From assembly GCF_901482445.1 (NCBI RefSeq), contig NZ_LR590477.1, positions 2,108,001-2,172,000 of the forward strand: a DNA stretch of 64,000 nucleotides. The letters run 5' to 3'. Each line of letters starts with the position of its first letter. Position 1 is the first letter of the stretch. The position numbers and the translations under genes are program-made. Under the pieces are notes generated by a model. It made no database searches. It worked only from the letters and a program-made list of their open reading frames with translations, and was not told where the DNA came from. Below, piece by piece: positions 34,327 through 43,461 of this stretch. The stretch is from Neisseria lactamica (GTDB taxonomy: Bacteria > Pseudomonadota > Gammaproteobacteria > Burkholderiales > Neisseriaceae).

Positions 34327-36294
34327 ATGTCAGACGAAAAATTAGAACAAAACGGCTTGAGCCGTCGTTCATTCTTAGGTACGGCCGCCGCTTCCGGTGC
34401 AGGTATTGCCGGTGCGGGTCTGTTGGGTTTGGCGGGTTGCTCTAAAAACGGCGAACCGGCTGCCGCTAACGCTTCCGGAGCGGCCCCCGTCGCCAAGGCG
34501 CAAGGGGAATCCAAACCGGGCCAACTGTCTTCCGAAGTCGGTCCGGGCGAACTCGATCAATATTACGGTTTCCTTTCCGGCGGCCAGTCCGGCGAGATGC
34601 GCCTGATCGGCCTGCCTTCTATGCGCGAACTGATGCGTATCCCCGTGTTCAATATGGACAGCGCGACCGGTTGGGGACGTACCAATGAGAGTTTGAAAGT
34701 CCTCAACGGCAATATTACCGAAGAAACCCGTAAATTCTTAAAAGACAGCGGTCTGCGCTGCTACCCCAACGGCGACCTTCACCACCCGCACCTGTCGTTT
34801 ACCGACCAAACTTACGACGGCCGCTATGCCTATGCCAACGATAAGGCAAACAACCGCGTCTGCCGCGTGCGTCTGGATGTGATGAAGGCCGACAAAATCA
34901 TCGACATCCCCAATGCCTCGGGTATCCACGGCCTGCGTCCGCAACGTTATCCGAAAACCGGTTATGTCTTTGCCAACGGCGAACATATTACCCCTGTCAG
35001 CGGTGTAGGCAAACTGGATGATGCGAAAACCTGGAATGCCGTTTATACCGCCATCGACGGCGAAACCATGGAAATCGCATGGCAGGTATTGGTTGACGGC
35101 AACTTGGACAACGGCGATGCCGACTACCAAGGCAAATATTCTTTTGCCACCTGCTACAACTCCGAGCGCGCGCTGACCGTGCAAGGTGCGTCTTCCAACG
35201 AACAGGACTGGTGCGTCGTTTTCGACTTGAAAGCCATCGAGGAAGGCATCAAAGCGGGCGACTTCAAAGAAGTGAACGGCGTGAAAATGCTGGACGGCCG
35301 CGCTGAAGCCAAATCCAAATACACGCGTTATATCCCTGTGCCGAACTCTCCGCACGGCTGTAACGCAAGCCCCGACGGCAAATACATTATGCTCAACGGC
35401 AAACTGTCTCCGACCGTTACCGTATTGGATGTCAGCAAACTGGACGATTTGTTTGCCGGCAAAATCAAAGAGCGCGATGTGGTCGTAGCCGAACCGCAAC
35501 TGGGTCTCGGCCCCTTACACACTGCATTTGACGGTCGCGGCAATGCTTATACGACATTGTTTATCGACAGCCAAATGGTGAAATGGAATATCGACGACGC
35601 AATCAAAGCCTACAAAGGCGACAAAGTCGATCCGATCAAACAAAAACTCGACGTTCACTACCAACCGGGCCACAACCATACGACTATGGGCGAAACCAAA
35701 GAAGCCGACGGCCAATGGCTGGTGTCTTTGAACAAGTTTTCTAAAGACCGCTTCCTGAATGCCGGCCCGTTGAAACCCGAGTGCGACCAATTGATCGACA
35801 TCTCCGGCGACGAAATGCGTCTGGTACACGATAATCCGACTTTTGCCGAACCGCACGACTTGTGCTTGGTTGCCGCGTCTAAATTGAACCCGGGCAAAAC
35901 TTGGGACCGCAAAGATCCGTGGTTCTGGCAGGATGCTTTGGAACAGGCGAAAAAAGACGGCGTCGAGTTGGAAAAAGCCGCCAAAGTCGTACGCGAAGGC
36001 AACAAAGTACGCGTGTACATGACTGCCGTTGCGCCCGCATTCAGTATCCCTCAATTTGAAGTGAACCAAGGCGACGAAGTAACCGTATACGTAACCAACG
36101 TCGAGACCATCGAGGACTTGACCCACGGCTTCACTTTGGAAGGCTACGGTATCGCTATGGAAATCGGCCCGCAAGCGACATCTTCCGTAACCTTCAAAGC
36201 TGTCCGTCCGGGCGTACACTGGTACTACTGCCAATGGTTCTGCCACGCCTTGCACATGGAAATGTCCGGTCAGATGATTGTTCATCCCAAATAA
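34327..36294 (+). CDS. nosZ: Nitrous oxide reductase NosZ, Tat-exported putative lipoprotein
   Basis: A 655-residue periplasmic copper enzyme reducing N2O to N2. All landmarks are present: CuZ histidine segments (DLHHPH, GIHGLR, PNSPHGCN, LHTAFDG, PGHNHTTMGE, AEPHDLC) and the C-terminal cupredoxin CuA site CQWFCHALHMEM. The signal has a twin-arginine motif (LSRRSFLG) and then a lipobox LAGC followed by an alanine/proline-rich linker. This suggests membrane anchoring, unusual for NosZ. CAAGGAG precedes the start. Full length and undisrupted. Confidence 0.97.
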   Translation: MSDEKLEQNGLSRRSFLGTAAASGAGIAGAGLLGLAGCSKNGEPAAANASGAAPVAKAQGESKPGQLSSEVGPGELDQYYGFLSGGQSGEMRLIGLPSMRELMRIPVFNMDSATGWGRTNESLKVLNGNITEETRKFLKDSGLRCYPNGDLHHPHLSFTDQTYDGRYAYANDKANNRVCRVRLDVMKADKIIDIPNASGIHGLRPQRYPKTGYVFANGEHITPVSGVGKLDDAKTWNAVYTAIDGETMEIAWQVLVDGNLDNGDADYQGKYSFATCYNSERALTVQGASSNEQDWCVVFDLKAIEEGIKAGDFKEVNGVKMLDGRAEAKSKYTRYIPVPNSPHGCNASPDGKYIMLNGKLSPTVTVLDVSKLDDLFAGKIKERDVVVAEPQLGLGPLHTAFDGRGNAYTTLFIDSQMVKWNIDDAIKAYKGDKVDPIKQKLDVHYQPGHNHTTMGETKEADGQWLVSLNKFSKDRFLNAGPLKPECDQLIDISGDEMRLVHDNPTFAEPHDLCLVAASKLNPGKTWDRKDPWFWQDALEQAKKDGVELEKAAKVVREGNKVRVYMTAVAPAFSIPQFEVNQGDEVTVYVTNVETIEDLTHGFTLEGYGIAMEIGPQATSSVTFKAVRPGVHWYYCQWFCHALHMEMSGQMIVHPK

Positions 36295-36319
36295 TGCGGC
36301 CTGACGGCTGAATATGGAG

Positions 36320-36357
36320 AATGCCGTCTGAAGGCAACAGGTCTTCAGACGGCATTT
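36320..36357 (+). terminator. Inverted uptake sequences after nosZ
   Basis: ATGCCGTCTGAA and TTCAGACGGCAT with a 14-base loop, then TTTATA. It may reduce read-through into nosD. Confidence 0.7.
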
Positions 36358-36466
36358 ATAGCCAAACCGCTTGCCGTACCGTTTCAGGCGGTTTCGCTAT
36401 AAAAACAGGCACATTTGAATGATGCTTTATTTTGTTCGGCCATACCGAACGAAACAGAGGGACACC

Positions 36467-37822
36467 ATGCACACATCCGCGCTCCGTATATGGCTGAAGG
36501 CCGTACTGATACTTGCCGCCGGCAGCATTTTTCAGACGGCACCGGCAGCCGTCGTCCACGTTTCCCCGCAAGACAACCTTGCCGAAATTTTTGCCCGTGC
36601 TCATGCGGGCGATACGCTCAAACTGGCTTCCGGCGTATATCAAACCAAACTTTATATCGACAAACCGATTACGATTGAAGGGCCTGCCGACCGTTCCGCA
36701 ACCATCGAAGGGGACAGGAGCGGGCGTACCATAGCCGTACACGCGCCGGACGTAACGCTCCGCAACCTGACCGTTACCCGTTCCGGTATGAGCCTGCCAG
36801 CAATGGATGCCGGTATTTATCTCGAAGAAACCGCTCCGCGCGCCCTGATCGAACACAATAATATTTTTGATAATTCGGTCGGCGTATATCTGCATGGTTC
36901 TGCCGATGCGATGGTGCGCGAGAATAAAATCGTCGGCGACGCGACTTTGCGCGTGAACGAGCGCGGCAACGGCGTTACCGTTTGGAACGCGCCCGGCGCG
37001 CAGGTCGTCGGCAACGACATTTCCAAAGGACGGGACGGCATTTTTTCCAATACCAGCACGCATAACACCTATAAAAACAACCGTTTCAGCGATTTGCGTT
37101 TCGCCGTCCACTATATGTACACCAACGACAGCGAAATCAGCGGCAATATTTCCGTGGGCAACAATATGGGCTATGTGCTGATGTTTTCCGAGCGGCTCAA
37201 AGTATTCGACAATATCGCCGTCGGCAGCCGCGATCAGGGCATTATGCTCAACTATGTCAACTATTCCGATATTCACGACAACATTATCAACAAAGCGGGC
37301 AAGTGCGTTTTTGCCTACAATGCCAACTACGATAAACTGTCCGCCAATCATTTTGAAAACTGCCAAATCGGCATACACTTTACCGCCGCCATCGAAGGCA
37401 CGTCCCTGCATGACAATTCCTTTATCAACAACGAAAGCCAGGTCAAATACGTCAGCACGCGCTTTCTCGACTGGAGCGAAGGCGGACACGGCAACTATTG
37501 GAGCGACAACAGCGCGTTCGATTTGAACGGCGACGGCTTCGGCGACAGCGCGTACCGTCCCAACGGCATTATCGACCAAATCATCTGGCGCGCGCCCGTA
37601 TCACGCCTCTTGATGAACAGCCCTGCAATCAGCATCGTCAAATGGGCGCAGGCGCAGTTTCCCGCCGTTTTGCCCGGAGGCGTGGTGGACAGCAAACCGC
37701 TGATGAAGCCTTATGCCCCCAAAATTCAAACCCGTTATCAGGCGATGAAGGACGAGTTGCTCAAAGAAGCCGAAACGCGGCAGTCGGAATGGGGCAGGGC
37801 GGAAAACGGTTCTTTGAACTAG
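36467..37822 (+). CDS. nosD: NosD, periplasmic maturation protein of N2O reductase
   Basis: A 451-residue periplasmic right-handed beta-helix protein (CASH/NosD family) that works with the NosFY ABC transporter in building the CuZ sulfide-copper cluster. It has a signal peptide (AVLILAAGSIFQTAPAA) and repeated helix rungs such as IEHNNIFDNSVGVYLHGS and VRENKIVGDA, and a conserved LDWSEGGHGNYWSD. GAGGGACACC supports the start MHTSAL; an upstream ATG at 36419 lacks one. Confidence 0.95.
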   Translation: MHTSALRIWLKAVLILAAGSIFQTAPAAVVHVSPQDNLAEIFARAHAGDTLKLASGVYQTKLYIDKPITIEGPADRSATIEGDRSGRTIAVHAPDVTLRNLTVTRSGMSLPAMDAGIYLEETAPRALIEHNNIFDNSVGVYLHGSADAMVRENKIVGDATLRVNERGNGVTVWNAPGAQVVGNDISKGRDGIFSNTSTHNTYKNNRFSDLRFAVHYMYTNDSEISGNISVGNNMGYVLMFSERLKVFDNIAVGSRDQGIMLNYVNYSDIHDNIINKAGKCVFAYNANYDKLSANHFENCQIGIHFTAAIEGTSLHDNSFINNESQVKYVSTRFLDWSEGGHGNYWSDNSAFDLNGDGFGDSAYRPNGIIDQIIWRAPVSRLLMNSPAISIVKWAQAQFPAVLPGGVVDSKPLMKPYAPKIQTRYQAMKDELLKEAETRQSEWGRAENGSLN

Positions 37823-37828
37823 TCTGCT

Positions 37829-37863
37829 TCAGACGGCATCCGGATTCAAATGCCGTCTGAAAA
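37829..37863. terminator. Inverted uptake sequences between nosD and nosF
   Basis: TTCAGACGGCAT and ATGCCGTCTGAA around a 9-base loop without a T-run, so it is a weak terminator candidate at most. Confidence 0.45.
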
Positions 37864-37879
37864 CACAAAAGGAACAACC

Positions 37880-38776
37880 ATGACCACACATCATGTCGAA
37901 TTGAGGAAGGTAACCAAACGGTTCGGGGCGCAAAAAGCGGTCAACCAAGTCGATTTGGTTTTGAAGGCAGGAGAAAGCGTCGGGCTTGCCGGGCACAACG
38001 GCGCGGGCAAGTCCACCATTATGAAGCTGATACTCGGGCTGATTACCCCGACCGAAGGCGAAGTGATGCTTTTGGGCGAACGTACCGGCAGCAAAGCGGG
38101 GGCGCGGCTTCGCAGCCAAATCGGCTACCTGCCCGAAACCGTTGCGCTGCACCCTTCGCTGACCGGCATCGAAACGCTGGACTTTTACGCGAAACTTAAA
38201 AAACAGCCGCTCACACAAAACCGGGGGCTGCTCGAGCGCGTCGGCATTTCACAGGCGGCACACCGCCGCGTCGGCACTTATTCTAAAGGGATGCGCCAAC
38301 GCCTTGCCTTGGCACAAGCCCTGCTGGGCGAGCCCAAAGTCCTGCTGTTTGACGAACCGACAACCGGCCTCGACCCTGCATCACGACAAATGTTTTACGA
38401 AGTCGTGCGCGAACTTAACGGGCGCGGCGCGACCGTATTGCTCAGCACCCACGCCCTTGCCGAGTTGGACGGACACGCCGACCGCATTATCGTGATGAAA
38501 AACGGCGTTAAGGTTGCCGACGGCAGTATGGACGAATTGCACGTCCAAAGCGGACTGCCGCTGACCGTCAATATCCGCCTCAATGCACCGCGCACCTTGA
38601 GCAGCCGCTGGCAGCCGCTTTCAGACGGCATTTCCTACCGGGCGCAATGTCAGGCGGAAGAACGTATGAACCTTTTGGGCGAATTGGGCAGCCTGTCCGA
38701 CCTTGCCTATCTCGACATCCACACGCCGACGCTTGATGAAATGTACGCACAGTTCTTGAAAAGGGAGGACGTATGA
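37880..38776 (+). CDS. nosF: NosF, ABC ATPase for NosZ maturation
   Basis: 298 residues with Walker A GHNGAGKST, signature YSKGMRQRL, Walker B LLFDEPTTGLDP and H-loop STHALAE. It partners NosY, whose gene it overlaps by four bases. Start MTTHHVELRKV follows AAAGGAAC; earlier in-frame codons derive from an uptake sequence. Confidence 0.95.
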   Translation: MTTHHVELRKVTKRFGAQKAVNQVDLVLKAGESVGLAGHNGAGKSTIMKLILGLITPTEGEVMLLGERTGSKAGARLRSQIGYLPETVALHPSLTGIETLDFYAKLKKQPLTQNRGLLERVGISQAAHRRVGTYSKGMRQRLALAQALLGEPKVLLFDEPTTGLDPASRQMFYEVVRELNGRGATVLLSTHALAELDGHADRIIVMKNGVKVADGSMDELHVQSGLPLTVNIRLNAPRTLSSRWQPLSDGISYRAQCQAEERMNLLGELGSLSDLAYLDIHTPTLDEMYAQFLKREDV

Positions 38777-39603
38777 ACCCTGTTTGGATTATTACCGGCA
38801 AAGAAGTCCGCGACAGTCTGCGCAACCGCTGGGTGCTTGCCGCCGCCCTCCTGCTTGCCGCACTTGCCCTTTCTTTAGGTTTTCTCGGCAGCTCGCCCAC
38901 CGGTTCGGTCAAGGTCGATCCGCTGACCGTTACCGTCGTCAGCCTGTCGAGCCTGTCTATTTTCCTGATTCCGCTGATTGCGATGCTGCTTTCCTATGAC
39001 GCACTGATTGGGGAAATCGAGCGCGGTACGATGGCGTTGCTGTTGAGTTATCCCATTTCACGCAACCAAATCCTTGCCGGCAAGTTTGTCGGACACCTCA
39101 TCATCCTCGCCCTCGCCACCACGGCAGGCTACGGATTGGCAGGCATTACGCTGCAACTTGCCAACGGCAGTTTCGACATCGCCGCTTGGAAACCCTTTGC
39201 ATTGTTGATTGCCGCCAGCGTCATCCTCGGTGCGGCTTTTCTGTCTATGGGCTACTTGATTAGTGCGAAAGTCAAAGAGCGGGGGACGGCGGCCGGCATT
39301 TCCATCGGTGTGTGGTTGTTTTTCGTCGTCATCTTCGATATGGCGCTTTTGGGTATTCTGGTTGCCGACTCGAAACAGGTGATTACCGCGCCTGTTGTTG
39401 AAACAGTGCTGCTGTTTAATCCTACCGACATCTACCGCCTGCTCAACCTGACCGGTTACGAAAATACGGCTATGTATGCGGGTATGGCGGGTTTGAGCGG
39501 ACAAATCAGCCTGACCGTCCCCGTTTTGCTGACTGCGCAGGTTTTATGGGTTATCATTCCGCTTGTTTTGGCAGCCGGAATTTTTAGAAAGCGACAAATA
39601 TGA
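38773..39603 (+). CDS. nosY: NosY, ABC permease for NosZ maturation
   Basis: A 276-residue inner membrane protein with six helices (start NPVWIITGKEVRDSLRNRWV, IERGTMALLLSYPISR). With NosF and NosD it exports the sulfur species needed for the NosZ CuZ site. It overlaps nosF and nosL by four bases each, giving a tightly coupled unit. Confidence 0.95.
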   Translation: MNPVWIITGKEVRDSLRNRWVLAAALLLAALALSLGFLGSSPTGSVKVDPLTVTVVSLSSLSIFLIPLIAMLLSYDALIGEIERGTMALLLSYPISRNQILAGKFVGHLIILALATTAGYGLAGITLQLANGSFDIAAWKPFALLIAASVILGAAFLSMGYLISAKVKERGTAAGISIGVWLFFVVIFDMALLGILVADSKQVITAPVVETVLLFNPTDIYRLLNLTGYENTAMYAGMAGLSGQISLTVPVLLTAQVLWVIIPLVLAAGIFRKRQI

Positions 39604-40094
39604 AGAAAACCCTGTTGGCAATTGTTGCCGTTTTCGCCTTAAGTGCCTGCCGGCAGGCGGAAGAGGCACCGCCGCCTTTACCCCAGCAGATTAGCGACCG
39701 TTCGGTCGGACACTATTGCAGTATGAATCTGACCGAACACAACGGCCCCAAAGCCCAGATTTTCTTGAACGGTAAACCTGACCAGCCAGTTTGGTTCTCC
39801 ACCATCAAGCAGATGTTCGGCTATACCAAGCTGCCCGAAGAGCCTAAAGGCATCCGCGTGATTTACGTTACCGATATGGGCAATGTTACCGATTGGACGA
39901 ATCCCAATGCCGACACGGAGTGGATAGATGCGAAAAAAGCCTTTTATGTCATTGACAGCGGCTTTATCGGCGGTATGGGTGCGGAAGACGCGCTGCCGTT
40001 CGGCAAAAAGGAGCAGGCTGAAAAATTTGCCAAGGATAAAGGCGGTAAGGTTGTCGGTTTCGACGATATGCCTGATACCTATATTTTCAAGTAA
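39600..40094 (+). CDS. nosL: NosL, copper chaperone lipoprotein
   Basis: A 164-residue outer or inner membrane lipoprotein (signal KKTLLAIVAVFALSAC) that supplies Cu(I) to NosZ. The copper motif CSMNLTEHNGPKAQ is clear. It is the last gene of the cluster; no nosX follows. Confidence 0.95.
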   Translation: MKKTLLAIVAVFALSACRQAEEAPPPLPQQISDRSVGHYCSMNLTEHNGPKAQIFLNGKPDQPVWFSTIKQMFGYTKLPEEPKGIRVIYVTDMGNVTDWTNPNADTEWIDAKKAFYVIDSGFIGGMGAEDALPFGKKEQAEKFAKDKGGKVVGFDDMPDTYIFK

Positions 40095-40104
40095 ATCCAA
40101 ACAG

Positions 40105-40149
40105 AAATGCCGTCTGAACGTTGAAGCCAAGGTTCAGACGGCATTTTTT
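40105..40149. terminator. Inverted uptake-sequence terminator after nosL
   Basis: AAATGCCGTCTGAAC and GTTCAGACGGCATTTTTT: extended stem plus T-run. It closes the nos cluster. Confidence 0.9.
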
Positions 40150-40255
40150 ATAGTGGATTAAATTTAAACCAGTACGGCGTTGCCTCGCCTTGCCGTACTA
40201 TTTGTACTGTCTGCGGCTTCGTCGCCTTGTCCTGATTTAAGTTTAATCCACTATA
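40149..40255. repeat. Correia repeat element (107 bp)
   Basis: TATAGTGGATTAA and TTAATCCACTATA termini, standard core, between nosL and the convergent ETF-QO gene. Confidence 0.97.
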
Positions 40256-40332
40256 TTATGGGTTCAAACGGGGCAGGTTTGAACAACGGCCCCATTCCTT
40301 ATTCCTGACCGGGCGTAACGGCGGAATAAGGT

Positions 40333-41994
40333 TTACATCCCGCCGTAATTCGGCCCGCTCGCGCCTTCAGGGCAAATCCAAGTGATGTTTTGCGTCGGGT
40401 CTTTGATGTCGCAGGTTTTGCAGTGAACGCAGTTGGCCGCGTTGATTTGTAGGCGCGGGCTGCCGTTTTCTTCGACGATTTCATACACACCGGCCGGACA
40501 ATAGCGCGTTTCTGGCGAGGCGTATTCTTTATAGTTCACGTCTATCATCGCTTGCGGATTGTTCAGTACCAAATGGTCGGGCTGGTTTTCTTCGTGCGCG
40601 AGATTGGCGAGGAAAACGCTGCTCAAGCGGTCGAAGGTCAACACGCCGTCGGGCTTCGGATAATCAATCGGCTTGCACGCGGCGGCTTTTTTGAGCTGCT
40701 CGTTGTCTTTGCCGTGATGTTTCAAAGTCCACGGGGCTTTGCCTCTGAAAATCATCTGGTCGATGCCGGTATAAAGTGAGCCGAGGTAAACGCCCCATTT
40801 GAATGACGGACGGACGTTGCGCGCGGCATAAAGCTCTTGATACAGCCAGCTTTGTTCAAAACGTTGCCGGTAATCCGCCGCCTCTTTGCCGCTGTCGAAG
40901 TTTTCCACTTCTTCAAGGTTTCCCAATAAGGGGAACACGGCTTCGGCGGCAATCATAGCGGACTTCATCGCGGTATGGATGCCTTTGATGCGCGGCATAT
41001 TGAGGAAACCCGCCGCATCGCCGATTAAAACGCCGCCTTTGAACGAGAGTTTCGGCAGGCTTTGCAAACCTCCTTCAATCAGCGAACGCGCGCCGTAAGC
41101 GATGCGGCGGCCGCCTTCAAAGGTTTTACGGATTTCGGGATGGGTTTTGAAACGTTGGAACTCTTCAAACGGCGACAGATAAGGATTTTGATAGTCCAAA
41201 CCGACCACGAAGCCGACGGCGACTTTGTTGTCGTCGAAATGGTAAACAAACGCGCCACCATAGGTTTTGCTGTCCAGCGGCCAGCCTGCGCTGTGCACCA
41301 CCAAACCTGGCTGATGCTGTTCGGACGGCACTTCCCAAATTTCTTTAATGCCCAAGCCGTAAGTTTGCGGCTGGCTGTTTTGGTCGAGTTGGAAACGTTC
41401 GATGACTTGTTTGGAAAGCGAACCGCGACAACCCTCGGCAAACAGGGTTTGCCGCGCCCAAAGTTCCATACCGGGCTGGAATGAATCGGTCGGCTCGCCG
41501 TCTTTGCCCACGCCCATATTGCCGGTCGCAATGCCTTTGACCGAACCGTCTTCGTGATACAGCACTTCGGCGGCGGCAAAGCCCGGATAAATTTCCACGC
41601 CCAAATTTTCCGCCTGCTCCGCCAACCAGCGCACGACTTCGCCCAAGCTGGCGATGTAGTTGCCGTGATTGTCGAAATTCGGGGTAATAGGCAGATTGAA
41701 CGCTTTTTTCTCCGTCAGGAACAACACCTTGTCCTGAGTTACCGTGCGCGTCAGCGGCGCGCCTTTTTCTTTCCAGTCGGGAATCAGCTCGTTCAGCGCA
41801 ATCGGATCGATAACCGCGCCCGCCAGCGAATGCGCCCCCGCCTCCGAACCCTTCTCCACCACGCAAACGCTGATTTCGCGCCCGTTTTTTTCGGCAAGCT
41901 GCTTGAGTTTGATGGCGGCGGACAAACCCGACGGGCCTGCGCCGACAATCACGACATCGTATTGCATACTGTCGCGGGTGATGGATTCGGTCAT
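40333..41994 (-). CDS. Electron transfer flavoprotein-ubiquinone oxidoreductase
   Basis: A 553-residue inner-membrane-associated enzyme passing electrons from ETF to ubiquinone. It has an N-terminal FAD fold (VVIVGAGPSGLSAAIKL), GDAAGFLNMPRIKGIHTAM, and a C-terminal 4Fe-4S ferredoxin-like segment (YCPAGVYE, CVHCKTCDIKDP, WICPEG). Length and domain order are standard. It is the last ordinary chromosomal gene before the accessory block. Confidence 0.96.
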   Translation of the reverse strand: MTESITRDSMQYDVVIVGAGPSGLSAAIKLKQLAEKNGREISVCVVEKGSEAGAHSLAGAVIDPIALNELIPDWKEKGAPLTRTVTQDKVLFLTEKKAFNLPITPNFDNHGNYIASLGEVVRWLAEQAENLGVEIYPGFAAAEVLYHEDGSVKGIATGNMGVGKDGEPTDSFQPGMELWARQTLFAEGCRGSLSKQVIERFQLDQNSQPQTYGLGIKEIWEVPSEQHQPGLVVHSAGWPLDSKTYGGAFVYHFDDNKVAVGFVVGLDYQNPYLSPFEEFQRFKTHPEIRKTFEGGRRIAYGARSLIEGGLQSLPKLSFKGGVLIGDAAGFLNMPRIKGIHTAMKSAMIAAEAVFPLLGNLEEVENFDSGKEAADYRQRFEQSWLYQELYAARNVRPSFKWGVYLGSLYTGIDQMIFRGKAPWTLKHHGKDNEQLKKAAACKPIDYPKPDGVLTFDRLSSVFLANLAHEENQPDHLVLNNPQAMIDVNYKEYASPETRYCPAGVYEIVEENGSPRLQINAANCVHCKTCDIKDPTQNITWICPEGASGPNYGGM

Positions 41995-42069
41995 AGCGGT
42001 TCCTATTGTTTATTATCGATTCTAAAGCGGGCAATTATACAACGCAGACAGTTGCTTACCAAATAAAAC

Positions 42070-42111
42070 AATGCCGTCTGAAACGGCTTCTCAGGCATTC
42101 AGACGGCATTT
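42070..42111. terminator. Inverted uptake sequences upstream of ETF-QO
   Basis: ATGCCGTCTGAA and TTCAGACGGCAT enclose an 18-base loop with an imperfect inner stem. It marks the chromosomal side of the accessory block. Confidence 0.6.
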
Positions 42112-42175
42112 GCCCCCATATGGTCAAAGATATTTTTGGCTGTGTTTTGATATTGGGTTGATACAGGATTTAAGA

Positions 42176-42203
42176 AGGAATCATGAAATACATGATTCCT
42201 TTT
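42176..42203 (+). terminator. Hairpin with T-tract at the left edge of the accessory block
   Basis: A perfect 10-base stem AGGAATCATG / CATGATTCCT followed by TTTT. No gene precedes it on this strand, so it may be a relic. Confidence 0.6.
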
Positions 42204-42337
42204 CGTTTGCCTATATTAAAAAATAAAGAATAGGGTTATTTTTTAATTTTAGTCTTTTAATACCTTTTCTCTTTTTTAGCAGTCTTTTTATTTGTCTAGT
42301 GTTCTGTATTTAAATGGATTTATCTCGCCATCATGGT

Positions 42338-42470
42338 ATATATCACACCGTTTATCGGGCAATATCACACCGTTTGTCGTTTTATTTGACACCGTTTGTC
42401 GTGCAATTCAGCACCGTCTATCAGGAAATAGCACACCGTTTTGCAGGTATATCGCACCTTTTAGCGTGCA
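42338..42470 (+). repeat. Iteron array 1 (six units)
   Basis: Six tandem units of about 22 bases around the core CACCGTTTrTCGTGCA. Their order and sequence are nearly the same as in array 2 (43245-43379). This is typical of the binding sites of Rep_3-type plasmid initiators. Confidence 0.85.
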
Positions 42471-43110
42471 AGACTAAACAGATGGGAAAATAGACATATC
42501 ACACCTGTTTTCGTGTAAAACAAGCTGTGAACAACATATCTGACATTGATATAACACCATTTATCGTGTTTGAAAAATTTCCCCCTAGTTATTAATTTAA
42601 TTAATTGATGTATATAGATTTTATTCTAAATAATCGTCAATACTGCCTTCAATATCACACCATACGATGTGCTAAATTTCATCAAAAACTTTTGTTAGCT
42701 GGAACCCTACCTGTAGGTGTGGTGGGCCGTTAACACGTAGGACGAGTGTCCAAGTACTGGTAAGAAGAAGGCGTTAATGAATGTCCTCAAAAATAAGGGC
42801 AGCACACATAGCAGTGTGCCTTTTAATGTAAGGTTCCGGATTGATTGTCTTGCAAATGTGATTTCAGCCAAAGATATAACACCGTTTTTCGTGCTTAAAA
42901 AATTCACTTATGCTGCTATTTTAATATATTGATATATATATATTTTTATAATAAATTCTGTATAAACACCCTCAATATAACACCTTTTGGTGTGCAAAAT
43001 TCCTTACCGGTTGAAACCCGTCGCTTGGACATTCGTTCCTTTCTAAATCAGGATGATGCTTTATGTACTGCCCTTTAAAAACTTATATAACACCGTTTGG
43101 CGTGCAACAG
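42471..43110 (+). repeat. Scattered single iterons between the two arrays
   Basis: Isolated units (core ATAACACCrTTT..CGTG) near 42497, 42548, 42651, 42873, 42973 and 43083 lie in AT-rich DNA. No gene is credible here. Between them sits a GC-richer multi-hairpin stretch, listed separately. Confidence 0.75.
42697..42840 (+). other. Candidate structured RNA/DNA element in the origin region
   Basis: The flanks GGAACC (42701-42706) and GGTTCC (42832-42837) can close a stem over hairpins CCTAC/GTAGG, GGAC/GTCC (42740-42751) and GCACAC/GTGTGC followed by TTTT (42802-42824). The stretch is GC-richer than its surroundings and carries no iteron. It may be a small regulatory RNA or an origin structure; no family is recognised. 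Confidence 0.35.
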
Positions 43111-43244
43111 TCTTGGGTTTAACCCTTGAATAACAAAAAAATAGAGTGAGTTTTTCATTTTAGTCTTTTAACCACTTTCTCTTTTCGGTCTGTATATTTC
43201 AAAAGAATATATTGGATTTCAAAGATATTGCTGTTGTAAATCAG

Positions 43245-43379
43245 GATATATCACACCGTTTATCGGGCAATATCATACCTTTTGTCGTTTTATTTGACAC
43301 CGTTTACCGTGCAATGCAGCACCGTCTGTCGGGAAGTGGCACACCGTTTTGCAGGTATATCACACCTTTTAGCGTGCAT
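43245..43379 (+). repeat. Iteron array 2 (six units), upstream of the Rep gene
   Basis: Near-duplicate of array 1, about 80 bases ahead of the initiator gene. The flanking TTTTAGTCTTTTAA-type sequence is duplicated too, so a whole origin segment has been copied. It probably serves as both replication origin and autoregulatory operator. Confidence 0.85.
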
Positions 43380-43461
43380 AAGGTTCAAGAATCAACCGAT
43401 CATTTGACACCCTAATCATACAAAGGTAGCATATTGTTTTTATTTAGCGGAACCATCTGTT

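Noticed and set aside
42707..42907. A 66-codon minus-strand frame in the origin region
   Set aside because: It reads through an iteron and the hairpin element, with no ribosome binding site; the structures explain the sequence better.
42338..43379. Short regularly repeated units that could suggest a CRISPR array
   Set aside because: Units are tandem and imperfect with no unique spacers, and a Rep_3 initiator gene follows; they are iterons.
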